Shown: piece by piece, positions 24,655-33,841 of the stretch
Layout of the letters: each line of letters begins with the position of its first letter
Position numbering within the stretch: the first letter of the stretch is position 1
Assembly (NCBI GenBank): GCA_021604105.1
Contig: BQIW01000023.1
Location: 1 to 53,527, forward strand
Length of the DNA stretch: 53,527 nt
From: Nitrospirales bacterium
Lineage (GTDB): Bacteria > Nitrospirota > Nitrospiria > Nitrospirales > UBA8639
Reading direction: 5' to 3'
Notes under the pieces: generated by a model
Told to the model about the DNA's origin: nothing
What the model saw: the letters and a program-made list of their open reading frames with translations, nothing else
Database searches by the model: none
Translations under genes and position numbers: made by a program

Positions 24655-26154
24655 ATGCATAATCGAATCTTCGGTATTGAAACCGAATATGGCCTGCTCA
24701 TCAAGGCCGATCAGCCCAACGTGTCTTCTCCTTGGATTGCACACCGAATAATTGAACATTTATTTGGCCAGAAAAAACACGGCGTCATTGACTGGCATTA
24801 TCGTGGGCATGATGAGCCGCCAGGCAATGGCGGCTTTCTACTGAATGCAGGCCGGATGTATGTCGATATGGGACATCTTGAATATGCCTCACCGGAATGC
24901 CATTCGCTGTGGGATTTAGTGGCTATGGATCGCGCCGGAGATTGGCTGTTGCAGGACTGTCTGGGAGAGCTTGGGCTTTCAGAACTGGTGTCGATCATTA
25001 AAAATAATATTGACCATGAGACAGATGCGACATTTGGTTGTCATGAAAACTACCTGGTCACGCGAGACTTTCCGTTTACCTATCAAGGGTTGGGGATGCT
25101 CATGCCGTTTCTGGTGACTCGCCAGGTTTTTACCGGTGCCGGTCGCATCGGGAAGGCGCGTTCCGTGGACGGCTGGATTGGCTTGGACGATATTGAAAAA
25201 CGTGGGGGGGACCGATCACGAAAATCAACTGAAGAGGCGGTGGTCTATCAAATTTCCCAGCGTCCGGATTATATCGTTAACGACTTTTTTGAATGGGTTC
25301 AGCATAACCGGGCTATTGTGAATACCCGGGATGAACCCCTGGCCGATCCGGAACGATTCCGGCGGTTGCACTTACTCATGGGCGATTCGAATATGGCAGA
25401 GGAAGCGACTCTCCTGAAAATGGGGACGACCGGATTGGTGCTGCAATTGATCGAAGAAGGGCACGCACCGCATGGATTGGATTTCGATGATCCTGTCCAG
25501 GTCCTGCGAGCCATCTCCCGCGACCCTCAGCAAAAATGGATGGTTACACTCTCAACCGGCCGGCACCTTTCAGCCTTGGATATTCAAGAGCAGTTTTGTG
25601 AATCCGCCGCCAAACGCTTTTCAGGGCAGGATGAGGAAACCGATTGGGTACTGACCCACTGGGAAGCGGTGGTGAATGATTTACGAAAGGGTTATCAAGC
25701 GGTGGTCGGCCGGGTTGATTGGGCCTCCAAGCTCTGGTTGTTGGAAAACTTTCGAAAAGCGGAGAAGTTGGAGTGGAGCGATCCCTGGTTGAAAAGCCTG
25801 GATTTGGAATATCACAATGTCGATCCCCAGGCAGGTCTGTACCATGGTATGACCGAAGAAGGAGATGCGCCGCGCTACACGACTAATGACTTGGTTGAGT
25901 TGGCAAAAGGTCAACCGCCACGAAATACCCGTGCGTTTGGGCGATCGGAAATCATCCGGCATGTCCTCAAGCTAGGCTGGGCTGATTTTTTAGACCCAGC
26001 GACCGGCCGTCATGATCCTCGTCAACCACCCTATATCATCAATTGGTCGGCCTTGAAAGTTCAGGGCTGCCCGGCCTTAGTCATGGCCGATCCCTTTCGC
26101 AGCTATGTGAAGGAAAGCCGGGACTATTGCGCGGAAGGATCTCCCTCACCTTAA
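24655..26154 (+). CDS. pafA: PafA: modifier-protein ligase
   Basis: A 499-residue ligase that phosphorylates the C-terminal Glu of the modifier and joins it to substrate lysines. It starts MHNRIFGIETEYGLLI, as PafA does. The metal-binding Glu residues are in IETEYG and LEYASPECHS, and the catalytic Asp is in AGRMYVDMGHLEY. It lacks the long Dop loop. RLHLLMGDSNMAEEATLLK and DLEYHNVDPQAG match conserved family regions. The frame is open further upstream inside prcA, but ATG 24655 with GAGGT upstream fits the family start; it leaves a 22-nt gap after prcA. It is the last gene of the operon. Confidence 0.94.
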   Translation: MHNRIFGIETEYGLLIKADQPNVSSPWIAHRIIEHLFGQKKHGVIDWHYRGHDEPPGNGGFLLNAGRMYVDMGHLEYASPECHSLWDLVAMDRAGDWLLQDCLGELGLSELVSIIKNNIDHETDATFGCHENYLVTRDFPFTYQGLGMLMPFLVTRQVFTGAGRIGKARSVDGWIGLDDIEKRGGDRSRKSTEEAVVYQISQRPDYIVNDFFEWVQHNRAIVNTRDEPLADPERFRRLHLLMGDSNMAEEATLLKMGTTGLVLQLIEEGHAPHGLDFDDPVQVLRAISRDPQQKWMVTLSTGRHLSALDIQEQFCESAAKRFSGQDEETDWVLTHWEAVVNDLRKGYQAVVGRVDWASKLWLLENFRKAEKLEWSDPWLKSLDLEYHNVDPQAGLYHGMTEEGDAPRYTTNDLVELAKGQPPRNTRAFGRSEIIRHVLKLGWADFLDPATGRHDPRQPPYIINWSALKVQGCPALVMADPFRSYVKESRDYCAEGSPSP

Positions 26155-26190
26155 TCTGATTCCCTCTCAAAACAGGATACCTGGTCCTCA

Positions 26191-26265
26191 GTGGAGCGAA
26201 TTTACCTGGTGATTGGGGCTGTTTTGATCTTTTCGCTCCTTTACTCACTTTTTTTCAAGTGGTAA
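26191..26265 (+). CDS. Possible one-helix membrane peptide (24 aa)
   Basis: GTG 26191 to TAA 26263-26265 codes for 24 residues: VERIYLVIGAVLIFSLLYSL then FFKW. This is a single hydrophobic helix flanked by charged ends, like many true small membrane proteins. It lies 36 nt after pafA and could be the last gene of that operon. There is no clear ribosome-binding site and the start is not ATG, so this is weak. Confidence 0.22.
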   Translation: MERIYLVIGAVLIFSLLYSLFFKW

Positions 26266-26842
26266 TTTAAAGTTCAAAGGGTAGGCTAGGGAAATGATGG
26301 TCCAAGGTGTGCCGACAATTATTGTCAAATAAAATCAGCTTTGGACTTATTAAAATTCCCGGATGGGAATTCCTGGTTATAAAAATGGATTGCCTGGCGC
26401 CTCATGTTTTCGTGGTTCCGCGGTGGTTGGCTGTGTCTAATCTTGGGGTTCTGGTGCATGATGTTCTCTCTTTTAAAAGATGTATCCGAATTATGGGAAT
26501 TTTATTAAAGGTTTTTAAGTAGGTTTGCCGATGATGGGCTTGGCTCATCTTTTGCTTTTCATTTCATACAAAAGCGGCGTGGTTGAGTCATTTTTCTGGC
26601 GAGGTTGATCAGGACATGCATGATGTGAATCAATTCAGGGCCATTAATGATACACTCTTTCATGAAGTCAAGAACAAAACGGAGATACATTCGTTTTTTG
26701 TTTTTATGCGTAGAGATTTAATATGAAGGGTTGGTCTGTCGATAAAAAGAGTGGGGCGAATTTTCAGAATTAGGTCGATATTCATCTTGATGAAGCCTAG
26801 AATGACCACGTTTTGACAGCAATCGAGGTTTCATTGTATTCC

Positions 26843-26885
26843 GATTGAATCTGGTGTCTGTCATGCACAGACACCAGATTCGATC
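26843..26885. repeat. Long near-perfect hairpin
   Basis: GAATCTGGTGTCTGT (26847-26861) is exactly complementary to ACAGACACCAGATTC (26867-26881) around CATGC. Pairing extends to 19 bp with one wobble (26843-26885). No T-tract follows on either strand, so it is not a standard terminator. It is about 410 nt upstream of the efflux operon. Confidence 0.7.
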
Positions 26886-27296
26886 AACGTTCAGTAAAGC
26901 CAGTCTCGGTGCGGAAAAAATCCTAACTTTCACCTTTTGGCGCCTTGGGGAGCCGCGGTGTTAGGACTGTATATCCCTCCCTGCACTCAAATCGGCATAG
27001 TCTCGATTTGAGGAAGTTCATTGGTGTCTTGCTGGGCTTTCTTCCGTATCAGTAAGTGTATCCAAAACATTTCAACGCTTGAGTTCTATACGGTATGGGA
27101 TAACTGGTTCCTTTCGCTAATTTGGCCTACCTTGATTGGGTTCTGTTCTCTGTACGGGTAGGTGGTATTTCGGGAGCTGGCTCAATGGCTTTGACACTCA
27201 AGCCTGCATCTCATTGGGAAATCTTCATCTGAATTCGTGGAGTAGGGGCCCAATTTGTTCCAATGTTCAAAATTTCATTTCGAAACAATCCTCAAC

Positions 27297-28391
27297 ATGA
27301 AAATTAGCTTAGTCCTCTTTATTTCGGTCTGTTTATTCACGGTGTCTTGCACCTATAAAAAAGAGGCAGATAGCGTCGATACCCATAAGGTGATTTATCC
27401 TATCTTACAAGACGTCACCTATACCCACAAATATGTCGCCCAAATTCAGTCTGTGGGGTATGTAGAGATAAGAAGCAAAATTAGAGGGTATATTGAAAAA
27501 ATTTATGTAGACGAAGGGCGGCCGGTTAAGAAAGGCCAGTTGCTGTTTGCTCTCAGCTCTAGTGTATTTGAAAAAGAATTGCAAAAAGCCAATGCCGCTT
27601 ATAAAAGTGCGGAAGCAGATTTGAAGGTAGCTGAAGTTGAACTAGCCAATGTGACTATCCTGGTAGAAAAAAATATTGTTTCTGAATCGGAGCTTCATGT
27701 CATTCAAGCCAAGGTCGATGCCTTGAAGGCCGACGTGGAAGAGGCTGTGGCCAATAAAGAGCAGGTGGCCTTAAATCTTTCATTTTCAAAAATTCGAGCA
27801 CCCCATGATGGTTTCATCAATCGTATTCCGAATAAAGTCGGAAGTTTAATAGAAGAAGGAGATATGTTGACCTCCCTTTCCGATAACCGGGAGGTATTTG
27901 TTTATTTTCATCTATCAGAAATCGATTACCTCAACTATCTTGCTACGGGAGAACAAGAGGCCAGCGTTGTGGGTTTGGAGCTTGCCAACAATGTTCTGTA
28001 TGGTCACGAAGGACGAATAGAGATGATTGAAAGTGAATTCGACCGTTCTACAGGTAATATCGCTTTGCGAGCAAGGTTTCCCAATCCTGACGGACTGTTA
28101 AAGCAAGGGGCACATGGTAAGGCCATTGTCAATGAAACTCTTAAAAATGCATTGGTTATCCCACAAAAATCAACGTTTGAAATTCAAGACAAGTTGTATG
28201 TGTACGTCGTCAATAAGGATAACGTGTTGGAGCAAAGAAATATTGTCGCTCAAATGCGGTTGCCAAAATATTATGTAGTGGAGTCCGGTTTGTCCAAAGA
28301 CGAACAGATCCTCTTCGAGGGTGTGGAGAATGTCATGAATGGAGACCAAGTGCACCCGGTTCACGTCAAAATTGCCAGGGCGATGATGTGA
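27297..28391 (+). CDS. RND efflux membrane-fusion (adaptor) lipoprotein
   Basis: About 364 residues, HlyD/AcrA family. The signal peptide ends in the lipobox FTVSC (Cys18), so it is anchored to the outer leaflet of the inner membrane. Parts in order: first lipoyl half (VGYVEIRSKIRGYIEKIYVDEGRPVKKGQ motif region), alpha-hairpin (about 80-145, KANAAYKSAEADLKVAE), second lipoyl half (KIRAPHDGFINRIPNKVG), beta-barrel and membrane-proximal domain. It bridges the pump and the outer-membrane channel encoded next. A TTG-started longer frame exists (27255), but ATG 27297 gives the signal peptide. Codon use is AT-richer than in the proteasome operon. Confidence 0.93.
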   Translation: MKISLVLFISVCLFTVSCTYKKEADSVDTHKVIYPILQDVTYTHKYVAQIQSVGYVEIRSKIRGYIEKIYVDEGRPVKKGQLLFALSSSVFEKELQKANAAYKSAEADLKVAEVELANVTILVEKNIVSESELHVIQAKVDALKADVEEAVANKEQVALNLSFSKIRAPHDGFINRIPNKVGSLIEEGDMLTSLSDNREVFVYFHLSEIDYLNYLATGEQEASVVGLELANNVLYGHEGRIEMIESEFDRSTGNIALRARFPNPDGLLKQGAHGKAIVNETLKNALVIPQKSTFEIQDKLYVYVVNKDNVLEQRNIVAQMRLPKYYVVESGLSKDEQILFEGVENVMNGDQVHPVHVKIARAMM

Positions 28392-28423
28392 GTTCGTCCG
28401 GACTTCAAAAGAACTAGATCCAG

Positions 28424-31400
28424 ATGACAACGATATTTATTCATCGTCCGGTGCTCTCCATTGTCATTTCTCTTTTAATTACCTTGCTGGGCATATTGTC
28501 CTTTACCCAACTCCCTGTCACCCAGTTTCCTGATATTACTCCTCCCGAGGTCAATGTCACGTCAAAATTTATCGGTGCAAATGCCGAAGCTGTGGTCAAG
28601 GCCGTTGTGACCCCGCTTGAACGAGCCATTAATGGTGTCGCCGGAATGACCTACATGTCGTCCGTTTCCGGCAATGATGGCACGAGCCTTATCCAGATTA
28701 TTTTCAAGGCCGGGACCGACCCGGAAATTGCCGCTGTGAATGTTCAGAACAGAGTGGCTTCCGCCTTGGACGAGTTGCCTCCAGAGGCTATTAAATCGGG
28801 GGTGATTGTCGAGAAAGTCCAAAACAGTATGTTGTTGTATATCAACATACTCAGTTTGGATCCAACGATAGACGAAAAATTTCTGTACAATTTCACCGAT
28901 ATCAATGTCCTGAAGGAGCTAAAAAGGATAGATGGCGTTGGCTTTGCTGAAATTATGGGATCAAGGGAATATGCCATGCGTGTGTGGCTACGGCCCAATA
29001 GGTTAGTGATGTACAACATTTCAGCTCTTGAGGTCATCGAAAAATTACAGGCCCAAAATATAGAAGCTGCCCCGGGTAAAATTGGGGAAAGTTCAGGTAG
29101 GGTTAAGCATGCCCAGGCCCTTCAGTACGTGTTGAAATATACCGGTAAGCACAACACAAAGGAAGCCTATGAACAACTTGTCTTACGCAGTAACGATGAT
29201 GGGGAAATTTTGCGGCTAAAGGACGTCGCCGATATTGAATTCGATTCACAGGATTATGATGTTCTCTCCAAAGAAAACGGACAGGCTTCTGCGGCTATTG
29301 TGTTAAAACAGCGCCCTGGCAGTAATGCCAAAGAGGTGATTGATTCGATTAAAGAAAAAATGGATGAAATTAAATCCACGTCTTTCCCTCCAGGCATGGA
29401 TTATAATCTCAGTTATGATGTTTCTGAGTTTTTGGACGCGTCCATTAATCAAGTCTTGACCACCCTGCTTGAAGCTTTTTTTCTGGTATCCCTGGTGGTA
29501 TTTGTTTTTTTGCAGAATGTCCGGCTCACCATCATTCCCATTCTGGCCGTGCCTGTATCGCTGGTCGGCACATTTTTTTTCATGCACATAATGGGTTTTT
29601 CCCTGAATCTCATCACGCTGTTTGCGTTGGTTCTTGCCATAGGTATTGTTGTCGATAACGCGATCGTGGTGATTGAAGCTGTTCATGCCAAGATGGAGCA
29701 TTCAGGAATGGGAGCCCGAGAGGCAACGGAACAAGCTATGCATGAAATCAGCGGGGCCATTATTGCCATTACCCTGGTCATGTCCGCGGTGTTTTTGCCT
29801 GTGGCATTTTTGGAAGGCCCATCGGGAATTTTTTACAAACAGTTTTCGCTGAGCATGGCATGTTCTATTGTTCTCTCAGGGATAACCGCTCTCACACTGA
29901 CCCCCGCCCTTTGTGCGGTATTTCTTAAAAATACCCATCACACGGAACACCCTCAATTTTCGAGACTGCAGAAAATATTCGATGGATTCAATCATTGGTA
30001 CAACAATCTTTCGTCTGACTATAAAAACCTTATCAACGTCATTGCGACCAGGAGGATTGTGACTTTTGGAATATTGCTTTGTTTTTCGGTTGGCGCCGGT
30101 TTGATCGAGGCATTTGTTCCCTCGGGTTTTATCCCTAATGAAGATCAGGGAACGATCTACGCGAATGTCACCGCCCCGACAGGCGCGACTCTCGAACGCA
30201 CGGAAAAAGTTGTGGATGAAGTGCAACGTATTGCATCAGATGTAAAGGACGTTGCTTCAGTCTCAAGCCTTGCCGGGTTCAGCATACTGTCCGAGGGCAC
30301 GGGGTCCGTCTACGGAATGAACCTGATCAGTTTAAAAAGCTGGGAGGAACGAAAGGCCTCGGATAGGGAAATTATCGGGCTTCTTGAGGAAAAAACCAAA
30401 CATATTAAAGATGCCAGCATCGAATTTTTTACCCCGCCACCTGTGCCGGGTTATGGGAATGCCAGCGGCTTTGAAATGCGGCTGTTGGACAAAACCGGTA
30501 CGGGCACCATTGCAGAATTGCAGAAAGCGGCTGAGGACTTTGTCGATGAGCTCAACCAACGGCCGGAAATCGCCAATGCCTTTACCACATTCAATGCACG
30601 TTTTCCACAATTTCTGCTACATATTGATGGCGATAAGGCCGCTCAAAAGGGGGTCACTGCTGAGAATGCGATGAGGACCCTTCAAACGCTGATGGGCAGT
30701 GTCTATGCCACCAACTTCATCCGTTTCGGTCAGTTGTATAAAGTCATGGTGCAGGCGCTGCCCCAATATCGCGCTCAACCTGAAGATTTGATGAAGTTAT
30801 ATGTCAAAAACGACAAAGGGGAAATGGTTCATTTTTCCTCTTTTCTTCGCGTGGAAAAAATTTATGGTCCTGAACAGGTGACGCGGTACAACATGTACCC
30901 TTCAGCCATGATTAATGGACAGCCTGCAAATGGGTACAGCAGCGGGCAGGCTATTGCGGCAATTAAAGAGGTGGCTGCCAGGAAATTGCCAAAAGGTTTT
31001 GGGTACGATTGGGCAGGGTCGTCTCGAGATCAGGCTTACATGGGTAATCAGGCCATATATATTTTTCTGATTTGCCTGTTATTCGTGTATTTACTCCTTG
31101 CCGCACAATATGAAAGTTTTCTTTTGCCCATGCCGGTTATTCTTTCACTGCCCATTGGTATTTTCGGTGCATTGTTTTTTCTGTGGATTATGGGTTTGGA
31201 AAACAATATCTACGCTCAAATCGCCATGATCATGTTAATAGGCATTCTGGGAAAAAATGCCATTCTGATAATTGAATTCGCCATATTACAACAAAAGCTC
31301 GGCAAAACACCGGTTGAAGCAGCGATTGAAGGGGCTGCAATTCGTTTGCGCCCGATTTTGATGACATCTTTTGCCTTTATTGCCGGGCTTCTTCCTTTAA

Positions 31401-31633
31401 TGTTTGCTTCGGGGGCAGGGGAGATTGGGAACAATACCATTGGCTCGGCTGCGGCAGGAGGTATGATTTTTGGGACAATTTTCGGAGTGATTCTTATCCC
31501 CGGTTTATATGTGGTTTTTGCCAGGATCGGAGAGACACAAGATAGTGACAACAGACCACAAAAAATGGAGGCTTTCCGTTTGAGTTTCAAGTCTCGTTTT
31601 AAGCTGTCACGCAGCCTAACGAAACTCCAATAG
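28424..31633 (+). CDS. RND efflux pump permease (HAE-1 type)
   Basis: A 1069-residue proton-driven multidrug exporter with 12 predicted membrane helices, of the MexF/AcrB class. The start MTTIFIHRPVLSIVISLLI is typical. In helix 4 the proton-relay motif reads Asp411-Asn412 (GIVVDNAIVV), where AcrB has Asp-Asp. The partner Lys944 is in GILGKNAILIIEFA and the TM11 motif is LMTSFAFIAGLLPL. Large periplasmic loops contain the porter subdomains. It lies 32 nt after the adaptor gene and 14 nt before the outer-membrane factor. The substrate cannot be deduced. No regulator gene flanks the operon. Confidence 0.94.
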   Translation: MTTIFIHRPVLSIVISLLITLLGILSFTQLPVTQFPDITPPEVNVTSKFIGANAEAVVKAVVTPLERAINGVAGMTYMSSVSGNDGTSLIQIIFKAGTDPEIAAVNVQNRVASALDELPPEAIKSGVIVEKVQNSMLLYINILSLDPTIDEKFLYNFTDINVLKELKRIDGVGFAEIMGSREYAMRVWLRPNRLVMYNISALEVIEKLQAQNIEAAPGKIGESSGRVKHAQALQYVLKYTGKHNTKEAYEQLVLRSNDDGEILRLKDVADIEFDSQDYDVLSKENGQASAAIVLKQRPGSNAKEVIDSIKEKMDEIKSTSFPPGMDYNLSYDVSEFLDASINQVLTTLLEAFFLVSLVVFVFLQNVRLTIIPILAVPVSLVGTFFFMHIMGFSLNLITLFALVLAIGIVVDNAIVVIEAVHAKMEHSGMGAREATEQAMHEISGAIIAITLVMSAVFLPVAFLEGPSGIFYKQFSLSMACSIVLSGITALTLTPALCAVFLKNTHHTEHPQFSRLQKIFDGFNHWYNNLSSDYKNLINVIATRRIVTFGILLCFSVGAGLIEAFVPSGFIPNEDQGTIYANVTAPTGATLERTEKVVDEVQRIASDVKDVASVSSLAGFSILSEGTGSVYGMNLISLKSWEERKASDREIIGLLEEKTKHIKDASIEFFTPPPVPGYGNASGFEMRLLDKTGTGTIAELQKAAEDFVDELNQRPEIANAFTTFNARFPQFLLHIDGDKAAQKGVTAENAMRTLQTLMGSVYATNFIRFGQLYKVMVQALPQYRAQPEDLMKLYVKNDKGEMVHFSSFLRVEKIYGPEQVTRYNMYPSAMINGQPANGYSSGQAIAAIKEVAARKLPKGFGYDWAGSSRDQAYMGNQAIYIFLICLLFVYLLLAAQYESFLLPMPVILSLPIGIFGALFFLWIMGLENNIYAQIAMIMLIGILGKNAILIIEFAILQQKLGKTPVEAAIEGAAIRLRPILMTSFAFIAGLLPLMFASGAGEIGNNTIGSAAAGGMIFGTIFGVILIPGLYVVFARIGETQDSDNRPQKMEAFRLSFKSRFKLSRSLTKLQ

Positions 31634-31647
31634 TTTCTGATTCGTCA

Positions 31648-33138
31648 ATGAGCCGCATTGAATGCCGTAAGGTGTTATCAGCCCTTTCTTCATACGCAAC
31701 GAAAAATACAATGTCTTCCATCATTATCCTATTCTTCCTGTTGGTTAGCTTTAGTGGTTGTACAGGCCTAAATACCGACATAGCCATTGTGGAAAATGAC
31801 ATTCCTGAGAGTTTTAAAAATACAGAAGATACCACTAACATTGCTGACATTCAGTGGAGAGATTACTTTGTCGATCCACTTCTGCATAAATTAATTGATA
31901 CTGCCATTGAAAATAACATTGATTTGCAAATGGCTTTACAGCGAATTGAAATTTCGCGATCAAGTGTGAGAGCGGCAACCGGTGCCCTGATGCCAACGAT
32001 GGGTTTGGGTGTTGGAACCGCGATTCGTAGATACGGACGGTACACCATGGACGGGGCTGGTAACTCGACGACTGACATTACTCCCGGTCATACCGTTCCG
32101 ACTAATTTGCCCGATCTCTTTTTGGGATTACAGTCATCGTGGGAAGTCGATATTTGGGGCAAGTTGCAAAATCGGCGCAGTTCCGCCATGGCGAAATTTC
32201 TTGCAAGTATTGAAGGGACGAGCTTTGTGGTGTCAAATCTAGTTTCAGATGTGGCGATTTATTATAACGAATTGAGGGCATTGGACAATGAATTGGACAT
32301 CATCAGGGAAACCATCCGTACGCAACAGGAATCCCTGGAGGTGATTCAAGTGCAGAAGGAAGCCGGCAGGGCAACAGAATTAGCCGTGGAACTCTTCAAG
32401 GCGCAAGTGCTCAATACCCGTATATTGGAAAAAGAGGTCCTTCAACGAATAACCGTAACTGAAAATCACATTAACTTTCTGTTAGGACGCTATCCTCAGC
32501 CAATTGAACGAACACAAGGTCAATTCTTTCAAGGAATTCCGCATGAAATTTCATCCGGCGTTCCTTCAGAATTATTGGCTAATCGTCCTGATGTTCGTGA
32601 AGCGGAACTTCAGATCAAGGCCAGCAAGTTTGATTTGAAAGTGGCTAAAGCTGCTTTTTTCCCAAGCTTTAACATAACGGCAAGCTTTGGATTTCAAGCA
32701 TTTAATCCAGACTTTTTATTTGTTGCTCCTGCCTCAATTGCCTATACCGCAGTGGGAAATTTGGTGGCACCGCTCATTAATAGGAATGCCTTGGAAGCAC
32801 AGTTCCACAATGCAGAGGCCAATCAGTTGACTGCCATGTATCACTATCAAAAAACAATTTTAAACGCCTATGTCGAAGTGGCCAATGAACTCTCTAATAT
32901 TAAAAATTTACAAAAAATCAATTCTCTGAAAATACAACAGAACAGAGTTCTCCAACAGTCTGTTGAAACCTCACATTTACTCTATAAATATGGCAGGGCA
33001 AGTTATCTGGAGGTGCTCATTGCCCAAAAAAATGCCTTACAATCCAATCTTGAATTAATCGGTTTTGCCAAACAGTTACGGATAGCGAAAGTGAAAATTT
33101 ACAAGGCATTAGGAGGAGGGTGGAAAAAAGAATCATAA
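31648..33138 (+). CDS. Outer-membrane efflux channel (NodT/OprM family)
   Basis: A 496-residue TolC-type channel and lipoprotein (lipobox VSFSGC). Two OEP repeats are visible: DPLLHKLIDTAIENNIDLQMALQRIE and, in the second half, LANRPDVREAELQIKASKFDLKVAKAAFFPS, which is the classic NodT signature. The C-terminal helix has SHLLYKYGRASYLEVLIAQ. With the two preceding genes it completes a tripartite pump. ATG 31648 gives an N-terminal extension of about 20 residues before the signal peptide; Met22 (31711) is the more natural start. Confidence 0.94.
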   Translation: MSRIECRKVLSALSSYATKNTMSSIIILFFLLVSFSGCTGLNTDIAIVENDIPESFKNTEDTTNIADIQWRDYFVDPLLHKLIDTAIENNIDLQMALQRIEISRSSVRAATGALMPTMGLGVGTAIRRYGRYTMDGAGNSTTDITPGHTVPTNLPDLFLGLQSSWEVDIWGKLQNRRSSAMAKFLASIEGTSFVVSNLVSDVAIYYNELRALDNELDIIRETIRTQQESLEVIQVQKEAGRATELAVELFKAQVLNTRILEKEVLQRITVTENHINFLLGRYPQPIERTQGQFFQGIPHEISSGVPSELLANRPDVREAELQIKASKFDLKVAKAAFFPSFNITASFGFQAFNPDFLFVAPASIAYTAVGNLVAPLINRNALEAQFHNAEANQLTAMYHYQKTILNAYVEVANELSNIKNLQKINSLKIQQNRVLQQSVETSHLLYKYGRASYLEVLIAQKNALQSNLELIGFAKQLRIAKVKIYKALGGGWKKES

Positions 33139-33505
33139 TTTCTGAAGTTTACCTTGGATGCAGTGGGGCGGTGAACAAGAGGCAGGGGTCGGGATCTATT
33201 TTGCAGGATTACTCGTAGTTTGGACTGAATCTTGTCTTATAAGAAAAGTGAATATTTTTTACCTATGGTACTTATAGCTTCAAGAGCCCCAAAGGGGGGC
33301 CAATATTCACTATGGTGGGAGATCTTTACGGATATGATAAAGAGGAATTCTAGATTTTCTTCCTATACGGCGATCTCGCTTTAAACTTTGATTGAATTTA
33401 ATCTCCTAGGTTTCTTGTATTATGACTTCCGCGTTTGGATTCAAATTTGAAATAAATTGAAGCAAACACCATTTTTCAATAATTTTCAATTCGGAAAATA
33501 ACAAC
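33139..33505. other. Intergenic region after the efflux operon
   Basis: About 370 AT-rich nucleotides with no gene seen, apart from the nested inverted repeat at 33248-33310 and presumably the promoter of the small exported protein gene. Confidence 0.35.
33248..33310. repeat. Nested inverted repeat downstream of the efflux operon
   Basis: Outer arms GTGAATATT (33248-33256) and AATATTCAC (33302-33310) are perfect complements, enclosing an inner GC stem GCCCC/GGGGC (33286-33300). The 63-bp structure lies 110 nt after the last efflux gene. No T-run follows on the plus strand, so terminator function is uncertain. Confidence 0.45.
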
Positions 33506-33841
33506 ATGAGAGTGCAAACGGGCATATTGGGGGCTTTGTGTGCGGTTGTGATCTTCACGGGGTTGGCTTTTGGCGACCTTTTTGAGGTTAAGGAAACCGT
33601 GGAAGAGGCCATTTGCAAAAAATTGGCCATGGATTACGCGAACGATTCACGCTCCCTGTCTGTACAAGACATCGCGCACCTACAAATCTGTCTTGCTCAA
33701 ACATTACGGGAGACCGCCTCACCAGTAATATCAAAAAAATTTGATAGAGAATCTCTTGGCTCATCGACAGGTATTATAGATACTACACTCCCGACGCCCC
33801 CAACCGCTCCAATACCCCCAAGGTCCCTAAAGGTTCAGTAA
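33506..33841 (+). CDS. Small exported protein of unknown function
   Basis: A 111-residue protein with a signal peptide (MRVQTGILGALCAVVIFTGL, cleavage near AFG-D). The mature domain (about residues 25-75) is helical with two cysteines (EEAICKKLAMDY and HLQICLAQTL) that could form a disulfide. The tail is Pro/Thr-rich (LPTPPTAPIPPRS). I recognise no family. No strong ribosome site was seen. It is probably a periplasmic or surface protein. Confidence 0.6.
   Translation: MRVQTGILGALCAVVIFTGLAFGDLFEVKETVEEAICKKLAMDYANDSRSLSVQDIAHLQICLAQTLRETASPVISKKFDRESLGSSTGIIDTTLPTPPTAPIPPRSLKVQ

Larger units (their letters stand above)
26155..27296. other. Gene-poor 1.1 kb region
   Basis: This stretch separates the proteasome operon from the efflux operon. 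It is AT-rich and has no frame that looks like a conserved protein. It contains a possible 24-codon membrane peptide (26191-26265), the small palindrome GACAATTATTGTC near 26317, and a perfect 15-bp hairpin at 26847-26881. It could hold remnants of a lost gene and the promoter of the RND operon. Confidence 0.4.

Noticed and set aside
26317-26329. GACAATTATTGTC palindrome
   Set aside because: Short arms (6 bp) in AT-rich DNA; a chance match is likely without a second copy.
26307-26522. 71-codon plus-strand frame in the gene-poor region
   Set aside because: No ribosome site or known motif; base composition is that of the surrounding intergenic DNA.
26718-26933. 71-codon minus-strand frame spanning the long hairpin
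   Set aside because: It crosses the palindrome and shows no conserved protein feature; the hairpin is the more likely functional element.
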